Below are positions 10,333 through 21,551 of a stretch of DNA of 64,000 nucleotides, piece by piece. The notes below the pieces were generated by a model. It did no database searches. It was not told where the DNA came from and was given only the letters and a program-made list of their open reading frames with translations. The position numbers were made by a program, and so were the translations under genes. The stretch spans positions 4,220,501 through 4,284,500 of the forward strand of contig NC_088313.1 in NCBI RefSeq assembly GCF_910592395.1, in the 5' to 3' direction. This DNA comes from Lineus longissimus. Its lineage: Eukaryota > Nemertea > Pilidiophora > Heteronemertea > Lineidae. Position 1 is the first letter of the stretch. Every line of letters starts with the position of its first letter.

Positions 10333-11313
10333 ATGTTTTCGACGGCCAAGTTACCAGTGGCTAGCAGCAAAATCCAGGCGGTCTCGCAGGCGCTCTGGTA
10401 CATTGTGCCTCCCTTCCTGTGTTTTGTTGGAAGTAGCCTCAATATTTTGACAATAACTGTGTTGCTTGTCCGTAGAGTTGGGAAGGCTTCAACGCGGATT
10501 CTACTAATCAGCCTTGCACTTGTGGATACTGCTGTACTCCTTGGAGTGTTGTTTCCAATGTGGTTTGAAATCGGCCTGGGAATGAGTCCAATTACTTTAA
10601 TCGCAGCAATATGTCCCATTCACAAATTTACAGCATACTTCTTTCTTCATTGTGCGAGCTGGAATGTCATGCTAATAACGGTCGAGAGGTTGATCTCCGT
10701 CATTTACCCATTTAAAGCAAAAATAATTTGCACAGCTAAGAACACGTCTTTAGTCATTGGAACAGTATTCCTGTTTCTGTTCGCCTTGAACACACATCTT
10801 CTTGTCTTCTGGAAGCAAAAAGAAACAAGAGACACATGCGTAATAGCCACAGAAGCCTATGATGACTTTTTTCATTTCATTTGGCAGGTTATTGACCTTC
10901 CTTTTAATAATGGCATTCCCTTCCTTGTGATAGTAGCTTGTAATGTTTCGATTTTGATTGCAGTCATTCGCGGGTACAGTCATCGAAGGGAACTTCAAAA
11001 CCCAGGCCATTGTGTGTCAGAACAGTCAGCTCGTATGACCAGTATGACCTTCATGTTGACAACTGTCAGTGTGACCTTCATCGTATTAACTCTACCCATT
11101 TCAGTATTTTATGTTGTTTCTTCCTTCACAAATCTGTTGCCAGTGAATGATTTAACTTGGCTCATTCACGATATTCTCACGTTTTTGTCCTACAGTAATA
11201 ATGGTATCAATTTCCTCCTTTACTGCTTAAGTGGTAGCCAGTTCAGACGGGAGGTTTGTTTAATGTTTCGCTGCAGGAATCTCCGACTGGCGCGCCCTAT
11301 CAATTCGAAGTGA
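10333..11313 (+). CDS. class A GPCR, clade I (R4), intact, upstream frame fused
   Basis: 326 residues from the family ATG, or 374 if translation starts at the in-phase ATG at 10189, because this copy has CGAAATG rather than CGAATG. Core motifs are N37, D65, C94, NFLLY and an ERL in place of ERW after TM3. Loop 1 reads MWFEIGLGMSPITLI. V46 in RRVG and F31 in CFVG are copy-specific. The tail is RLARPINSK. I prefer the 10333 start because it is conserved in all copies, but the 48-residue extension is open here and in R6, R9, R15 and R18. Upstream DNA comes from the alternative module, so its expression may differ from R1. Confidence 0.85.
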   Translation: MFSTAKLPVASSKIQAVSQALWYIVPPFLCFVGSSLNILTITVLLVRRVGKASTRILLISLALVDTAVLLGVLFPMWFEIGLGMSPITLIAAICPIHKFTAYFFLHCASWNVMLITVERLISVIYPFKAKIICTAKNTSLVIGTVFLFLFALNTHLLVFWKQKETRDTCVIATEAYDDFFHFIWQVIDLPFNNGIPFLVIVACNVSILIAVIRGYSHRRELQNPGHCVSEQSARMTSMTFMLTTVSVTFIVLTLPISVFYVVSSFTNLLPVNDLTWLIHDILTFLSYSNNGINFLLYCLSGSQFRREVCLMFRCRNLRLARPINSK

Positions 11314-13582
11314 GATATTTTCGTTTTTACACAATTTGTTTTGTCAGAAATGCTTGTCTCATCTACAGTATTATGTATTTTACTTTGCTTTGATCTCCTA
11401 CGGCGTTTATAGCATGTACTATTTGAGTGGTAGCCGATCGAACAGGATGTCGGGTTGTGGTATCTTGTACTAAAGTTTATGACTTGTTTTCCTTTGCAAA
11501 CTTAGCACATTAAGCACAGCGATACAGGACAAGTCCGGATTCCTGATATTGTGAGGCATATATCAAACCAAAAATACATCCTTACTGAAGGACCAATGGC
11601 ATGATCAAGGGCCTTATAACCAAGCTTTCCGCTGCCAAGTTATCTTCTATGCACTCTTTACAGTAGAAGTTTCCGTCATCTAATTATACACAAAATTGGA
11701 ATCAAAGAAATGACTGGGTGTAATATTGCTCGGGTGCACTCTGTCGGTTTGCCGGAAAGGTTTCCCGCGCCAGAGGTTGTGCGTGCTAAAAATTAACGAA
11801 TGTAGCGGGTTTCTTCATAAGAGTTGAAACAAAACTGAAAAAACGTTAAACACTACAAGAAAAAAAGTTAACTAATGAACCAGGCGTTGAACACATTCAG
11901 TTAGGGACTATGTCTCAATTTCTTCTAGCCAGCAGTTGACATGCTGTTATGAGAGATTTCCCTTGCCGACAGCGTCGGACGCTCTTCGCCAATTGCAGCT
12001 GACTCAAGGGAAAGGAACAATTATTGTCTTCAGCCGGGCGCAGCAGACACAGAAGATCTTCTGGAAATAAGCGATTGTTATCGCTGAAATAAAACCAGTT
12101 TGAAAAGAATTAGTTCTTTCCGGCAGCAGCAGCAAACACGCAACCGTTTTTGAACCGATGTAGATGTAGAAATTGTCCCCCTGGAAGATGTGTCCGGTCC
12201 GAATTTGCGTTTTGACGAATTATGGTCTAAAGCATTCAACCCTCAATTTCTCATTGAGTAAGGCGCGTACATTGTAATAAGAGTCTTTTTTCCCCCCGAA
12301 TTTTCTATCCTAGGGCATTTCAAACTACACCGGCAACAGAATTCACCCTGACAAACGACTGTTCGCCATATCTGCTACAAGGTACATAATTAGGGTACTT
12401 AATTAATACATATACATCCTTTGAAGACGACCAGTTGATCAACTAAGTCCTTAGTGATTTAATTCCTAGTTCATCAACTTAGACAGTGATGAAGTCTTCT
12501 GAAAAGGAGGAGTATGCTTTTACAAAAGTTCAGGCGACGCTCTAGCTGTCTACATGTAGATTGGTTTCCACAATCCGGTAATGATAAATGATATTTGCCA
12601 ATCTGCAAGCATGCCTTCTCCCGGCCGTTGGTTAGTGCTCTCAGTCTTACAGTGTCTTGCTCTAAGTGTACATGTACCTAGTTGATGAATTCTTCCACGT
12701 TGGCGCCCATCCTAAAGCTGACTTTCATATTATGGTTAAAGCAATTAGAATCGTCAGTATTAGGATGATAACAACGATGATGGAACAGCGACATCTACAA
12801 GCAATTCCAATATTTATAAGACGTTGACCTCTAATGGTGATTTTGATGAAAGGTTTAACTATTTCTGGTAGTTAGCGAGATGACCTCGGAAACAGGGATG
12901 ACATTTTCTAAGAAATTATACCTCGATCAGACACGTCAGAGCTCAGCCGCCTCCAGGGTGAGAAAAGTTAACGCAAGTTAGTGAGCCTTCAACTTCATCT
13001 TGGTTATATATAGTTGATGAAAATACATTCAATTACAAATGGGAATTTTTTGTAATTAGCCAGACCTCCCCTCGTGACACGACAACTCTGATTGAGATTG
13101 ACAGACAGCTTTCTGGCTTGATGAGGACTTCTGCAGGAAACAATGTGACAGTTTATGTTCCGTAAGAGATGAATACTAAAAGACCTACTTCATCACGCAA
13201 TGTTCTTGGAAGTTGTTGTATTTGAACAGAGGAAGACGCTCCGAGATATAACAGAATTTGGAAAATGAAGTCGAGGGAACGCTCATTGTACTCGCCTTTG
13301 ACACCTGTTGTAGAGGGTTGATAGTTCAAGCCTTTAAGCTGTGTAAGTGAATTGCGAATGGGACACATAACTACTGATGATTGTTTTCACAGAACTTCGA
13401 AATCTGATACCGTTATCACAAGTTTATCTATAATCATATATGACTGTCATCAGGTTTATCGCAAAAATCAACTGCCTCAGGAACTTAACGAAATTGTTCA
13501 TATTCATGATGCAAGCTCTTTCTGGTTATGAGGGTTGTATTAATTCATCGCCCATTGGTGTCGCAGTTAGCAACGTTTTCGA
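11314..13582. other. spacer R4-R5, duplicate of spacer R1-R2
   Basis: About 2.27 kb, nearly identical to 1484-3754. The antisense 81-codon frame is broken here by a 1-base loss (GAATTCTTCC for GAATTCTTTCC near 12690), which supports reading that frame as non-coding. The TATA box is at 13005 and the GT-AG 50-base segment at 13343-13392. Confidence 0.6.
13005..13013 (+). promoter_or_regulatory. TATA-like box upstream of pseudogene R5
   Basis: TATATATAG 578 bp before the R5 ATG, followed by GTTGATGAAAA. It is retained although the gene downstream is deleted. Confidence 0.35.
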
Positions 13583-13940
13583 ATGTTTTCGACGGCCGAG
13601 TTACCAGTGGCTAGAAGCAAATTCCAGGCGGTATCGCAGGCGCTCTGGTACATTGTGCCACCCTTCCTGTGTTCTGTTGGAAGTAGCCTCAATATTTTGA
13701 CAATAACTGTGTTGCTTGCCCGCCGAGTTGGGAAGGCTTCAACGCGGATTCTACTAATCAGCCTTGCACTTGTGGATACTGCTGTACTCCTTGGAGTGTT
13801 GTTGCCATTGTGGTTTGAAAACAACCTGGGAATGAGAAGCATTACCTCAATCCCAGCATTATGTCCCATTCACATATTTACAGCATACTTCTTTCGTCAT
13901 TGTGAATCTCGGAGTAGCGCGCCCTATAAATCTGAAGTAA
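13583..13940 (+). pseudogene. clade I GPCR relic with 623-bp internal deletion (R5)
   Basis: The first 107 codons match R2 (loop 1 WFENNLGMRSITS). The sequence then jumps from TTCTTTCGTCATTGTG straight to AATCTCGGAGTAGCG, the last codons of the gene, with a single G shared at the junction. The loss of 623 bp removes TM3 through TM7 and shifts frame, so the reading frame continues to 14107 into the 3' flank as unrelated residues. No working receptor can be made. From here on the downstream flank is of the R7/R8 type, so the junction may record recombination between units rather than simple deletion. Confidence 0.85.
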
Positions 13941-15751
13941 GATTCTTCTTCCACTTTCTGATTTTTGAGATGCACGCTAGACAGTCAGTCGGTTTCTGTA
14001 GCAAAGTCGACAAGAGAGTTCCACCACGACAGAGACCAAGCTTTGTGGTCAGAGTGGTGTCCTTTGGCCAGTATTCCTCTCTGTTCTTCATACGGCAGCG
14101 GGTCTGAAAGCACGAGTTGGAAATTTGGTGTCCAATTCGACATTTTCAGCGAGCAGATTCTCGTAAGCTGTTTTCTGCGTCGGCAGTGCCCTGTATGTGC
14201 TTGGACAGTGGCTCGTCACCTGTCGTGCTTCTTGCCTGTCTTGATAATGTTGTTGTCTGTCTTGGGGTTGTACAAATGTAACAATTGTTTTGTTCTCTTT
14301 TATTTTGTTAGCTTCAGTTATGCTCAGAAAATTAATTATTTCACTCTTTTTTCCTTTATTGTCGATAAAGACATCGATTTCCTAAAGTATATGTACACAT
14401 TGTACTACTGTTAGTTCGCGGTTATTATCAAAATGTTTTTACATCATCAAGGGACCAATGACAATGAAAAGCATTATTCACCCTCAGTTTGAGCTCATAC
14501 GCTAACATATACGTCCAAGCTGTGGGGCGAGGTTTGGCCTATATCTGCTAATTCCTTATCGTTTAACTTCAAGTCACAACACCCCTGGGGTTTTTCAATC
14601 AAATTTAGGAGTAGAATTCTTCTGGTAATCACAGGGCGGTTCATTTAGGTGAAAATGAATATTTTTGAACGAATCTATGACCAGACACACTTTGTACTAC
14701 ACTGGGAACACTGTCTTTCTTGCCCATTTTTGACCGTTTCCATGACCTATCTGGCATCAAAAATGACGCCACCTATTGGTTCCCTATCACATGGAATCTG
14801 TAGAAAGTCGCTGGGTCTTTCGCCCACACAATATGTGGCATACCGTCCATCTGCCGGGCGGGGCTGGCAAAAGTTTCATGTAGTTTAATTTCAGGTCAAA
14901 CTTGAGAAATGAAAGCCTACATCCGTGCTGCAACAAACTACATGTATATGTTTTCAAAATTGGTCCAAAGTCGGCCCGATGTGTGTAAAAATCACCTGTT
15001 CATATATTGGTGGAATAATATTAAAAAATTCATGAGGCAACGGCTATGTGATAGCCAGGGTAATATTATGGCAACAGAAATCACCCTGACAAACGACTGT
15101 TCGCCATATCGGCTACAAGGTACATAATTAGGGTACCTAATTGATACATGCAAATCCTTTGAAGACGACCAGTTGATCAACTAAGTCCTTAGTGATTTAA
15201 TTTCTAGTTCATCAACTTAGACAGTGATGAAGTCTACTCAAAAGGAGGAGTATGCTTTTATAAAAGTTCAGGCGACGCTCTAGCTGTCTGGTTTGATGGG
15301 GACTTTCCTACAGGAAACAATGTGTCAGCCGAGTATATTCTGTACGAGACCTACTTTATCACGCAATGTTTTCGGAAGTTCTTATCTTCGAATAAAGGAA
15401 GACGCTCCGAGATGTAACTGAATTTGGAATATGACGTCGAGGGAACGTTCATTGCATTCGCCTATGACACCTGCTGTAGAGGGTTAATAGTTCAAGCCTT
15501 TAAGCTATGTAAGTGATTTGCGAATGGGAGACATAATTACGAATGATTGTTTTCACAGAATTTCGAAATCTGATACCGTTGTCACAAGTTTATCGATAAT
15601 CATATATATGACTGTCATCAGGTTTATCGTAAAAATCAGCTGCCTCAGGAACTTAACGAAATCTTTCATATTCATGATGCAAGCTCTTGCTGGTTATGAG
15701 GGTTATATTATTTCATCGCCCATTGGTGTCGCAGTTAGCAACGTTTTCGAA
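13941..15751. other. spacer R5-R6, with the TATA module deleted
   Basis: About 1.8 kb, no gene. The part to 15060 is shared with the R7 and R8 3' flanks at offsets of 5852 and 10716 bp. Near 14843-14860 lies CTGCCGGGCGGGGCTGGC, the empty site of the 859-bp transposon present after R8. At 15289 AGCTGTCTGG joins two regions that in other units are about 570 bp apart, removing the TATATATAG box. The GT-AG segment remains at 15509-15558. Confidence 0.6.
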
Positions 15752-16730
15752 ATGTTTTCGACGACAGAGTTACCAGTGGCTAGCAGTAAAATCCAGGCGG
15801 TCTCGCAGGCGCTCTGGTACATTGTGCCACCCTTCCTGTGTTCTGTTGGAAGCAGCCTCAATATTTTGACAATAACTGTGTTGCTTGCCCGCCGAGTAGG
15901 GAAGGCTTCAACGCGGATTCTACTAATCAGCCTTCCACTTGTGGATACTGCTGTTCTCCTTGGAGTGTTCTTGCCAGGATGGTTCGAATTGAGTCTGGGA
16001 ATGAGTCCCTTTACCTTAGTCCAAGCAATATGTCCCATTCACAAATTTACAGCATACTTCTTTCTTCATTGTGCGAGTTGGAGTGTCATGCTAATAACGG
16101 TCGAGAGGTTGATCTCCGTCATTTACCCATTTAAAGCAAAAATAATTAACACAGCTAAGAACACGTCTTTAGTCATTGGAACAGTATTCCTGTTTCTGTT
16201 CGCCTTGAACACACATCTTCTTGTCTTCTGGAAACTGAAAAAAAAGGAGAGAAATGCGTAATAGCCACAGAGGCCTATGATGACTTTTTTCATTTCATAT
16301 GGCATGTTATTGACCTACTTGTTAACAATGGCATTCCCTTCCTTGTTATGGTAGCTTGTAATGTTTCGATTTTGATTGCAGTAATTCGCGGGTACAATCA
16401 ACGAAGGGAACTTCAAAACCCAGGCCATTGTGCGTCAGATCAGTCGGCTCGTATGACCAGTATGACCTACATGTTGACAACTGTCAGTGTGACCTTCATC
16501 GTATTAACTCTACCCATTTCAGTAATTTATATTGTTTCTTCCTACACAAATCTGTTGCCAGCGAATGATTTAACTTGGCTCATTCACGATATTCTCACGT
16601 TTTTGTCCTACAGTAATAATGGTATCAATTTCCTCCTTTACTGCTTAAGTGGTCGCCAGTTCAGACGGGGGTTTGTTTAATGTTTCGCTGCAGGAATCTC
16701 CGACTGGCGCGCCCTATAAATTCGAAGTGA
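15752..16730 (+). pseudogene. clade I GPCR with two 1-base frameshifts (R6)
   Basis: 979 bp. The frame is open from MFSTTELP through FWKLKKK after TM4, with the upstream ORF (from 15518) in phase. An A run at 16238-16245 has eight A where the open R13 sequence has nine, so translation ends at GERNA-type codons. The remaining frame resumes and covers TM5-TM7. A second 1-base loss (CGGGGGTTTG for CGGGAGGTTTG near 16667) changes the tail to FRRGFV. Subtype marks are loop 1 GWFELSLGMSPFTLVQ and ERL. R6 and R9 are near-identical copies 11,585 bp apart and share the A8 lesion. Slippage on the A run could in principle restore the frame. Confidence 0.8.
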
Positions 16731-18811
16731 GATATCTTCGTTTTTACACAATTTGTTTTGTGAGAAATGCTTGTCTCATCTACGGTATTATGTATTTTTC
16801 TTTGCTTTGATTTCCTACGGCGTTTATAGCATGTACTATTTGAGTGGTAGCCGATCGAACGGGGGGGGGGGGGGGTGGGGTTGTGGTATCTTGTACTAAA
16901 GTTTATGACTTGTTTTCCTTTGCAAACTTAGCACATTAAGCACAGCGATACGGGGCAAGTCCGGATTCCTGATATTGTGAGGCATATATCAAACCAAAAA
17001 TACTGCCTTAATGAAGGACCAATGGCATGATCAAGGGCCTTGTAACCAAGCTTTCCGCTGCCAAGTCATCTTCTATTCACTCTTTACAGTAGAAGTTTCC
17101 GTCATCTAATTATACACAACAATGGAATCGAAGAAATGACTGGGTGTAATATCGCTCGGGTGCACGCTGCCGGTTTGCCAGAAAGGTTTCCCGCGCCAGA
17201 GGTTGTGCGTGCCAAAAATTAACGAATGTTGCGGGTTTCTACACATAAGTTGAAACAAAACAGAAAAAACGTTAAACACTACCAAAACAATGTTTTAAAA
17301 CCAGTGAACTAGGCGTTGAACACATTCAGGAAGGGACTATGTATTAATTTCTTCAAGCCAGCAGTTGACATGGTGTTTGGAGATATTTTAGAAATTGTCT
17401 CCCTGGAAGAAGAGTCCGGTCCTAATTTGTGTTCTGACGGATTATGGTCTAGCGAACAACTCTCAATTTCTCATTGAGGGAAGGCGCATACATTGTAATA
17501 AGAGTCTTTCTTTCCCCGGATTTTCTATCCTTGGCCATTTCAAATTTCTACACCGGCAACATAAATCACCCTGACAAACGACTGTTCGCCATATCGGCTA
17601 CAAGGTACATAATTAGGGTACTTAATTAATACATATACATGTACATCCTTTGAAGACGACCAGTTGATCAACTAAGTCCTTAGTGAATTAATTTCTAGTT
17701 CATCAACTTAGACAGTGATGAAGTCTGCTCAAAAGGAGGAGCAGTATGCTTTTACAAAAGTTCAGGCGACGCTCTAGCTGTCTACATGTAGATTGGTTTC
17801 CACAATCCGGTATGATAAAATATTGTTATTTGCCAATCTGCAAGCATGCCTTCTCCAGGCCGTTGGTTAGTGCGCTCAGTCTTACAGTGTCCTGCTCTAA
17901 GTGTACATGTACCTAGTTGATGAATTCTTTCCACGTTGGCGCCCATCCTAAAGCTGACTTTCATATTATGGTTAAAGCAATTAGAATCGTCAGTATTAGG
18001 ATGATAACAACGATGATGCAACAGCGACATCTACAAGCAATTTCAATATTTATAAGACGTTGACCTCTAATGGTGATTTTGATGAAAGGTTTAACCATTT
18101 CTGGTAGTTAGCGAGATGACCTCGGAAACAGGGATGACATTTTCTAAGAAAGTATACCTCGATCAGACACGTCAGAGCTCAGCCGACTCCAGGGTGAGAA
18201 AAGTTAACGCAAGTTAGTGAGCCTTCAACTTCATCTTGGTTATATATAGTTGATGAAAATTATTTCAATTACAAATGGGATTTTTTTGTAATTAGCAAGA
18301 CCTCCCCTCGTGACACGACAACTCTGATTGAGATTGACAGACCGCTTTCTGGCTTGATGAGGACTTCTGCAGGAAACAATGTGACAGTATATGTTCTGTA
18401 AGAGATGAATACTAAAAGACCTACTTTATCACGTAATGTTCTTGGAAGTTGTTGTCTTTGAACAGAGGAAGACGCTCCGAGATATAACAGAATTTGGAAA
18501 ATGAAGTCGAGGGAACGCTCATTGTATTCGCCTATGACACATGTTGCAGAGGGTTAATAGTTCAAGCCTTTAAGCTATGTAGTGATTTGCGATTGAGACA
18601 CATATTTACGAATGATTGTTTTCACAGCACTTCAAAATCTGATACCGTTATCATAATTATACCTATTTAAGACTGTTATCAGGTTTATCGCAAAAATCAG
18701 CTGCCTCAGGAACTTAATGAAATTTTTCATATTCATGAGGCAAGCTCTTGCTGGTTATGAGGGATATATTATTTCATCGCCCATCGGTATCGCAGTTTCC
18801 AACATTTTCGA
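16731..18811. other. spacer R6-R7
   Basis: About 2.1 kb, no gene. A run of 15 G begins at 16861, where paralogs have GGGGGGAGGTGGGG. The 3' flank is the R14/R15 form with a deletion (ATATTTTAGAAATTGTC near 17390). The antisense 81-codon frame covers 17782-18030. A TATA box lies at 18241. The leader donor here is damaged, GTAGTG for GTAAGTG at 18579, while the acceptor at 18627 is kept. Confidence 0.55.
18241..18249 (+). promoter_or_regulatory. TATA-like box upstream of R7
   Basis: TATATATAG 571 bp before the R7 ATG. Confidence 0.4.
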
Positions 18812-19765
18812 ATGTTTTCGACGGCAGAGTTACCAGTGGCTAGCAGCGAAATCCGGGCGATCTCGCAATTGATCTGGTTCTGTGTTCCACCCATCATTTG
18901 TTCTGTTGGAAGTGGCCTCAATATTTTGACAATAATTGTGCTGGTTGCCCGACGATTTGGGAAGGCTTCAACACGAATCCTACTAATCAGCCTTGCACTA
19001 ACGGACACTGCTGTTCTCCTCGGAGTGTTGCTGCCAGAATGGTTCGAATCGATCCCCGGAATACCTTCCATTTTCTTTATCCCAGCAGTGTGTCCCATTC
19101 ACAGATTTAACGCATACTTCTTTCCTTACTGTGCTAAGTGGAATGTCATGCTTGTAACGATCGAGAGGTGGATATCCGTTATATACCCATTTAAAGCAAA
19201 GATAATTTGTACAAATAAGAACACATCTATAGTCATTGGAACAGTATTCCTGTTTCTGTTTGCCTTTAACACACATTTTCTTGTCTTCTGGAAACAAAAT
19301 GAAGCAAGAGACGATTGCGTAATCGCTACCGAGGGTTATGATGACTTTTTTCACTTCATATTTCAGGTTCTTGAACTTTTTGTTAGCAATGGCATTCCTC
19401 TCTATGTGATAGTAGCTTGTAATGTCTCGATTATGAAAGCAGTAATTCGGGGGTATAAACAACGGAGGCAACTTCAAAATCCGGGGCATTGTGCGTCAGA
19501 TCAGTCGGCTCGAATGAGCAGCATGACCTACATGTTGACTACTGTCAGTGTGACCTTTATCGTATTAACTCTACCTATTTTAATTTTTTTTGTCGTTTCT
19601 ACCTTCACAAATTTGTTGCCGAGGAACGATTTGAATTGGTTCATTTACGCTGCACTCTCGTTTTTAACCTACAGCAATCATGGTATCAATTTCCTCCTTT
19701 ACTGCTTAAGTGGTAGCCAGTTCAGACGGGAGGTTTGTTTAATGTTTCACTGCAGGAATCTCTGA
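18812..19765 (+). CDS. class A GPCR, clade II (R7), open, tail shortened
   Basis: 317 residues. All seven TM segments and the NFLLY motif are present, and helix 8 (FRREVCLMFHCRNL) ends at TGA where clade I genes read GGA, trimming nine tail residues. R8 has the same TGA. Clade II features are WFCVPPIICSVGSGLN in TM1, RRFGKAS, LALTD in TM2, loop 1 EWFESIPGIPSIFFIP, an IERW motif, NEARDDCVIATE in loop 2 and SNHGINFLLY in TM7. Unusual is K210 in the middle of TM5 (SIMKAVIRGY, where R8 has SIMIAV), a buried charge that could impair folding. The SNHG form of TM7 is the closest match in the window to annotated invertebrate FMRFamide-receptor-like proteins. Confidence 0.8.
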   Translation: MFSTAELPVASSEIRAISQLIWFCVPPIICSVGSGLNILTIIVLVARRFGKASTRILLISLALTDTAVLLGVLLPEWFESIPGIPSIFFIPAVCPIHRFNAYFFPYCAKWNVMLVTIERWISVIYPFKAKIICTNKNTSIVIGTVFLFLFAFNTHFLVFWKQNEARDDCVIATEGYDDFFHFIFQVLELFVSNGIPLYVIVACNVSIMKAVIRGYKQRRQLQNPGHCASDQSARMSSMTYMLTTVSVTFIVLTLPILIFFVVSTFTNLLPRNDLNWFIYAALSFLTYSNHGINFLLYCLSGSQFRREVCLMFHCRNL

Positions 19766-21479
19766 GTAGCGCGCCCTATAAATCTGAAGTAAGATTCTTC
19801 TTCCACTTTCTGATTTTTGAGATGCACGCTAGACAGTCAGTCGGTTTCTGTAGCAAAGTCGACAAGAGAGTTCCACCACGACAGAGCCCAAGCTTTGTGG
19901 TCAGAGTGGTGTCCTTTGGCCAGTATTCCTCTCTGTTCTTCATACGGCAGCGGGTCTGAAAGCACGAGGTGGAAATTTGGTGTCCAATTCGACATTTTCA
20001 GCGAGCAGATTCTCGTAAGCTGTTTTCTGCGTCGGCAGTGCCCTGTATGTGCTTGGACAGTGGCTCGTCACCTGTCGTGCTTCTTGCCTGTCTTGATAAT
20101 GTTGTTGTCTGTCTTGGGGTTGTACAAATGTAACAATTGTTTTGTTCTCTTTTATTTTGTTAGCTTCAGTTATGCTCAGAAAATTAATTATTTCACTCTT
20201 TTTTCCTTTATTGTCGATAAAGACATCGATTTCCTCAAGTATATGTACACATTGTACTACTGTTAGTTCGCGGTTATTATCAAAATGTTTTTACATCATA
20301 AAGGGACCAATGACAATGAAAAGCATTATTCACCCCCAGTTTGAGCTCATACGCCAACATACGAGTCCAAGCTGTGGGGTGAGGTTTCGCCTATATCTGC
20401 TAATTCCTTATCGTTTAACTTCAAGTCACAACACCCCTGGGGTTTTTTAATCAAATTTAGGAGTAGAATTCTTCTGGTAATCACAGGGCGGTTCATTTAG
20501 GTGAAAATGAATATTTTTGAACGAATCTATGACCATACACACTTTGTATTACACTGGGAACACTGTCTTTCTTGCCCATTTTTGACCGTTTCCATGACCT
20601 ATCTGGCATCAAAGATGACGCCACCTATTGGTTCCCTATCACATGGAATCTGTAGAAAGTCGCTGGGTCTTTCGCCCACACAATATGTGGCATACCGTCC
20701 ATCTGCCGGGCGGGGCTGGCAAAAGTTTCCTGTAGTTTAATTTCAGGTCAAACTTGAGAAATGAAAGCCTACATCCGTGCTGCAACAAACTATATGTTTT
20801 CAAAATTGGTCCAAAGTGGCCCGATGTGTGTAAAAATCACCTGTTCATATATTAGTGGAATAATATTTAAAAAATTCATAAGGCAACGGCTGTGTGATAG
20901 CCAGGGTAATATTATTTTAAAATTATATCAGAAAACATTTCTCGGAGCTATGTGGTATTAAAGGTGGCGCTACCGATTATGGTGCATCGAATAAAATCCA
21001 TCGAAGGCGCTGGAAACGTCTCCCCTCGGTTTCTAAAGATGAAAAACAAATGTATAGGTTGTAGCTATTTTGGCCAAAGATTTCATCTCGGAAGGAATCC
21101 AGAATACGTGGAGGCGAGAATCTTCACCGTGACGTCACTGTGAAAACCTCACTTCCACGACTGTAGTGCCGTTTAATAGGCGAGACCAAACCGATCTAGA
21201 TCGATCCGGATCGATCTCCTGTCTAAACAACGCGCGCCAATATGATCTGGTAGTCTAATGGACGTACTTTATCAGGCAATGTTCTCGGAAGGTGTCGTCT
21301 TTGAATAAAGAAAAAACCACACTCCTCGATGTAACTGAATTGGGACATGATGTCTAGGGAACGCGTATCGGATTCCCCATAAACACCGGTTGTGGAGGGT
21401 TAATATTTCAAGCCTCAAGCCTCAAATGGTGTAAATCTGTTACCAGAGCGCTTGGCTCATGTACGGTATTACTTTTACC

Positions 21480-21551
21480 CTCTTTTACACATTAAAAGGT
21501 CAGTCGTTGTAGACTTGGTAATACCAACAACAGTATTAATGTGTAAAAGAG
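21480..21551. repeat. 16-bp hairpin at the receptor-less junction
   Basis: CTCTTTTACACATTAA at 21480-21495 is perfectly complementary to 21536-21551, with a 40-base loop. Paralogous flanks (near 16790) lack it. It may be a small palindromic insertion or the product of double-strand-break repair. Confidence 0.6.

Larger units (their letters stand above)
10047..13904. repeat. segmental duplication of 217-4076 (R1-R2 block) carrying R4-R5
   Basis: R4 minus R1 start is 9830 bp and R5 minus R2 start is 9828 bp. The intervening 3' flank (11314-13582 against 1484-3754) is near identical, including the 81-codon antisense stretch and the TATA module. The left edge lies near CCTACGACACCTGTTG at 10045. 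The right edge is the deletion point in R5. The copy has since diverged, chiefly in R4 and by the R5 deletion. Confidence 0.85.
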
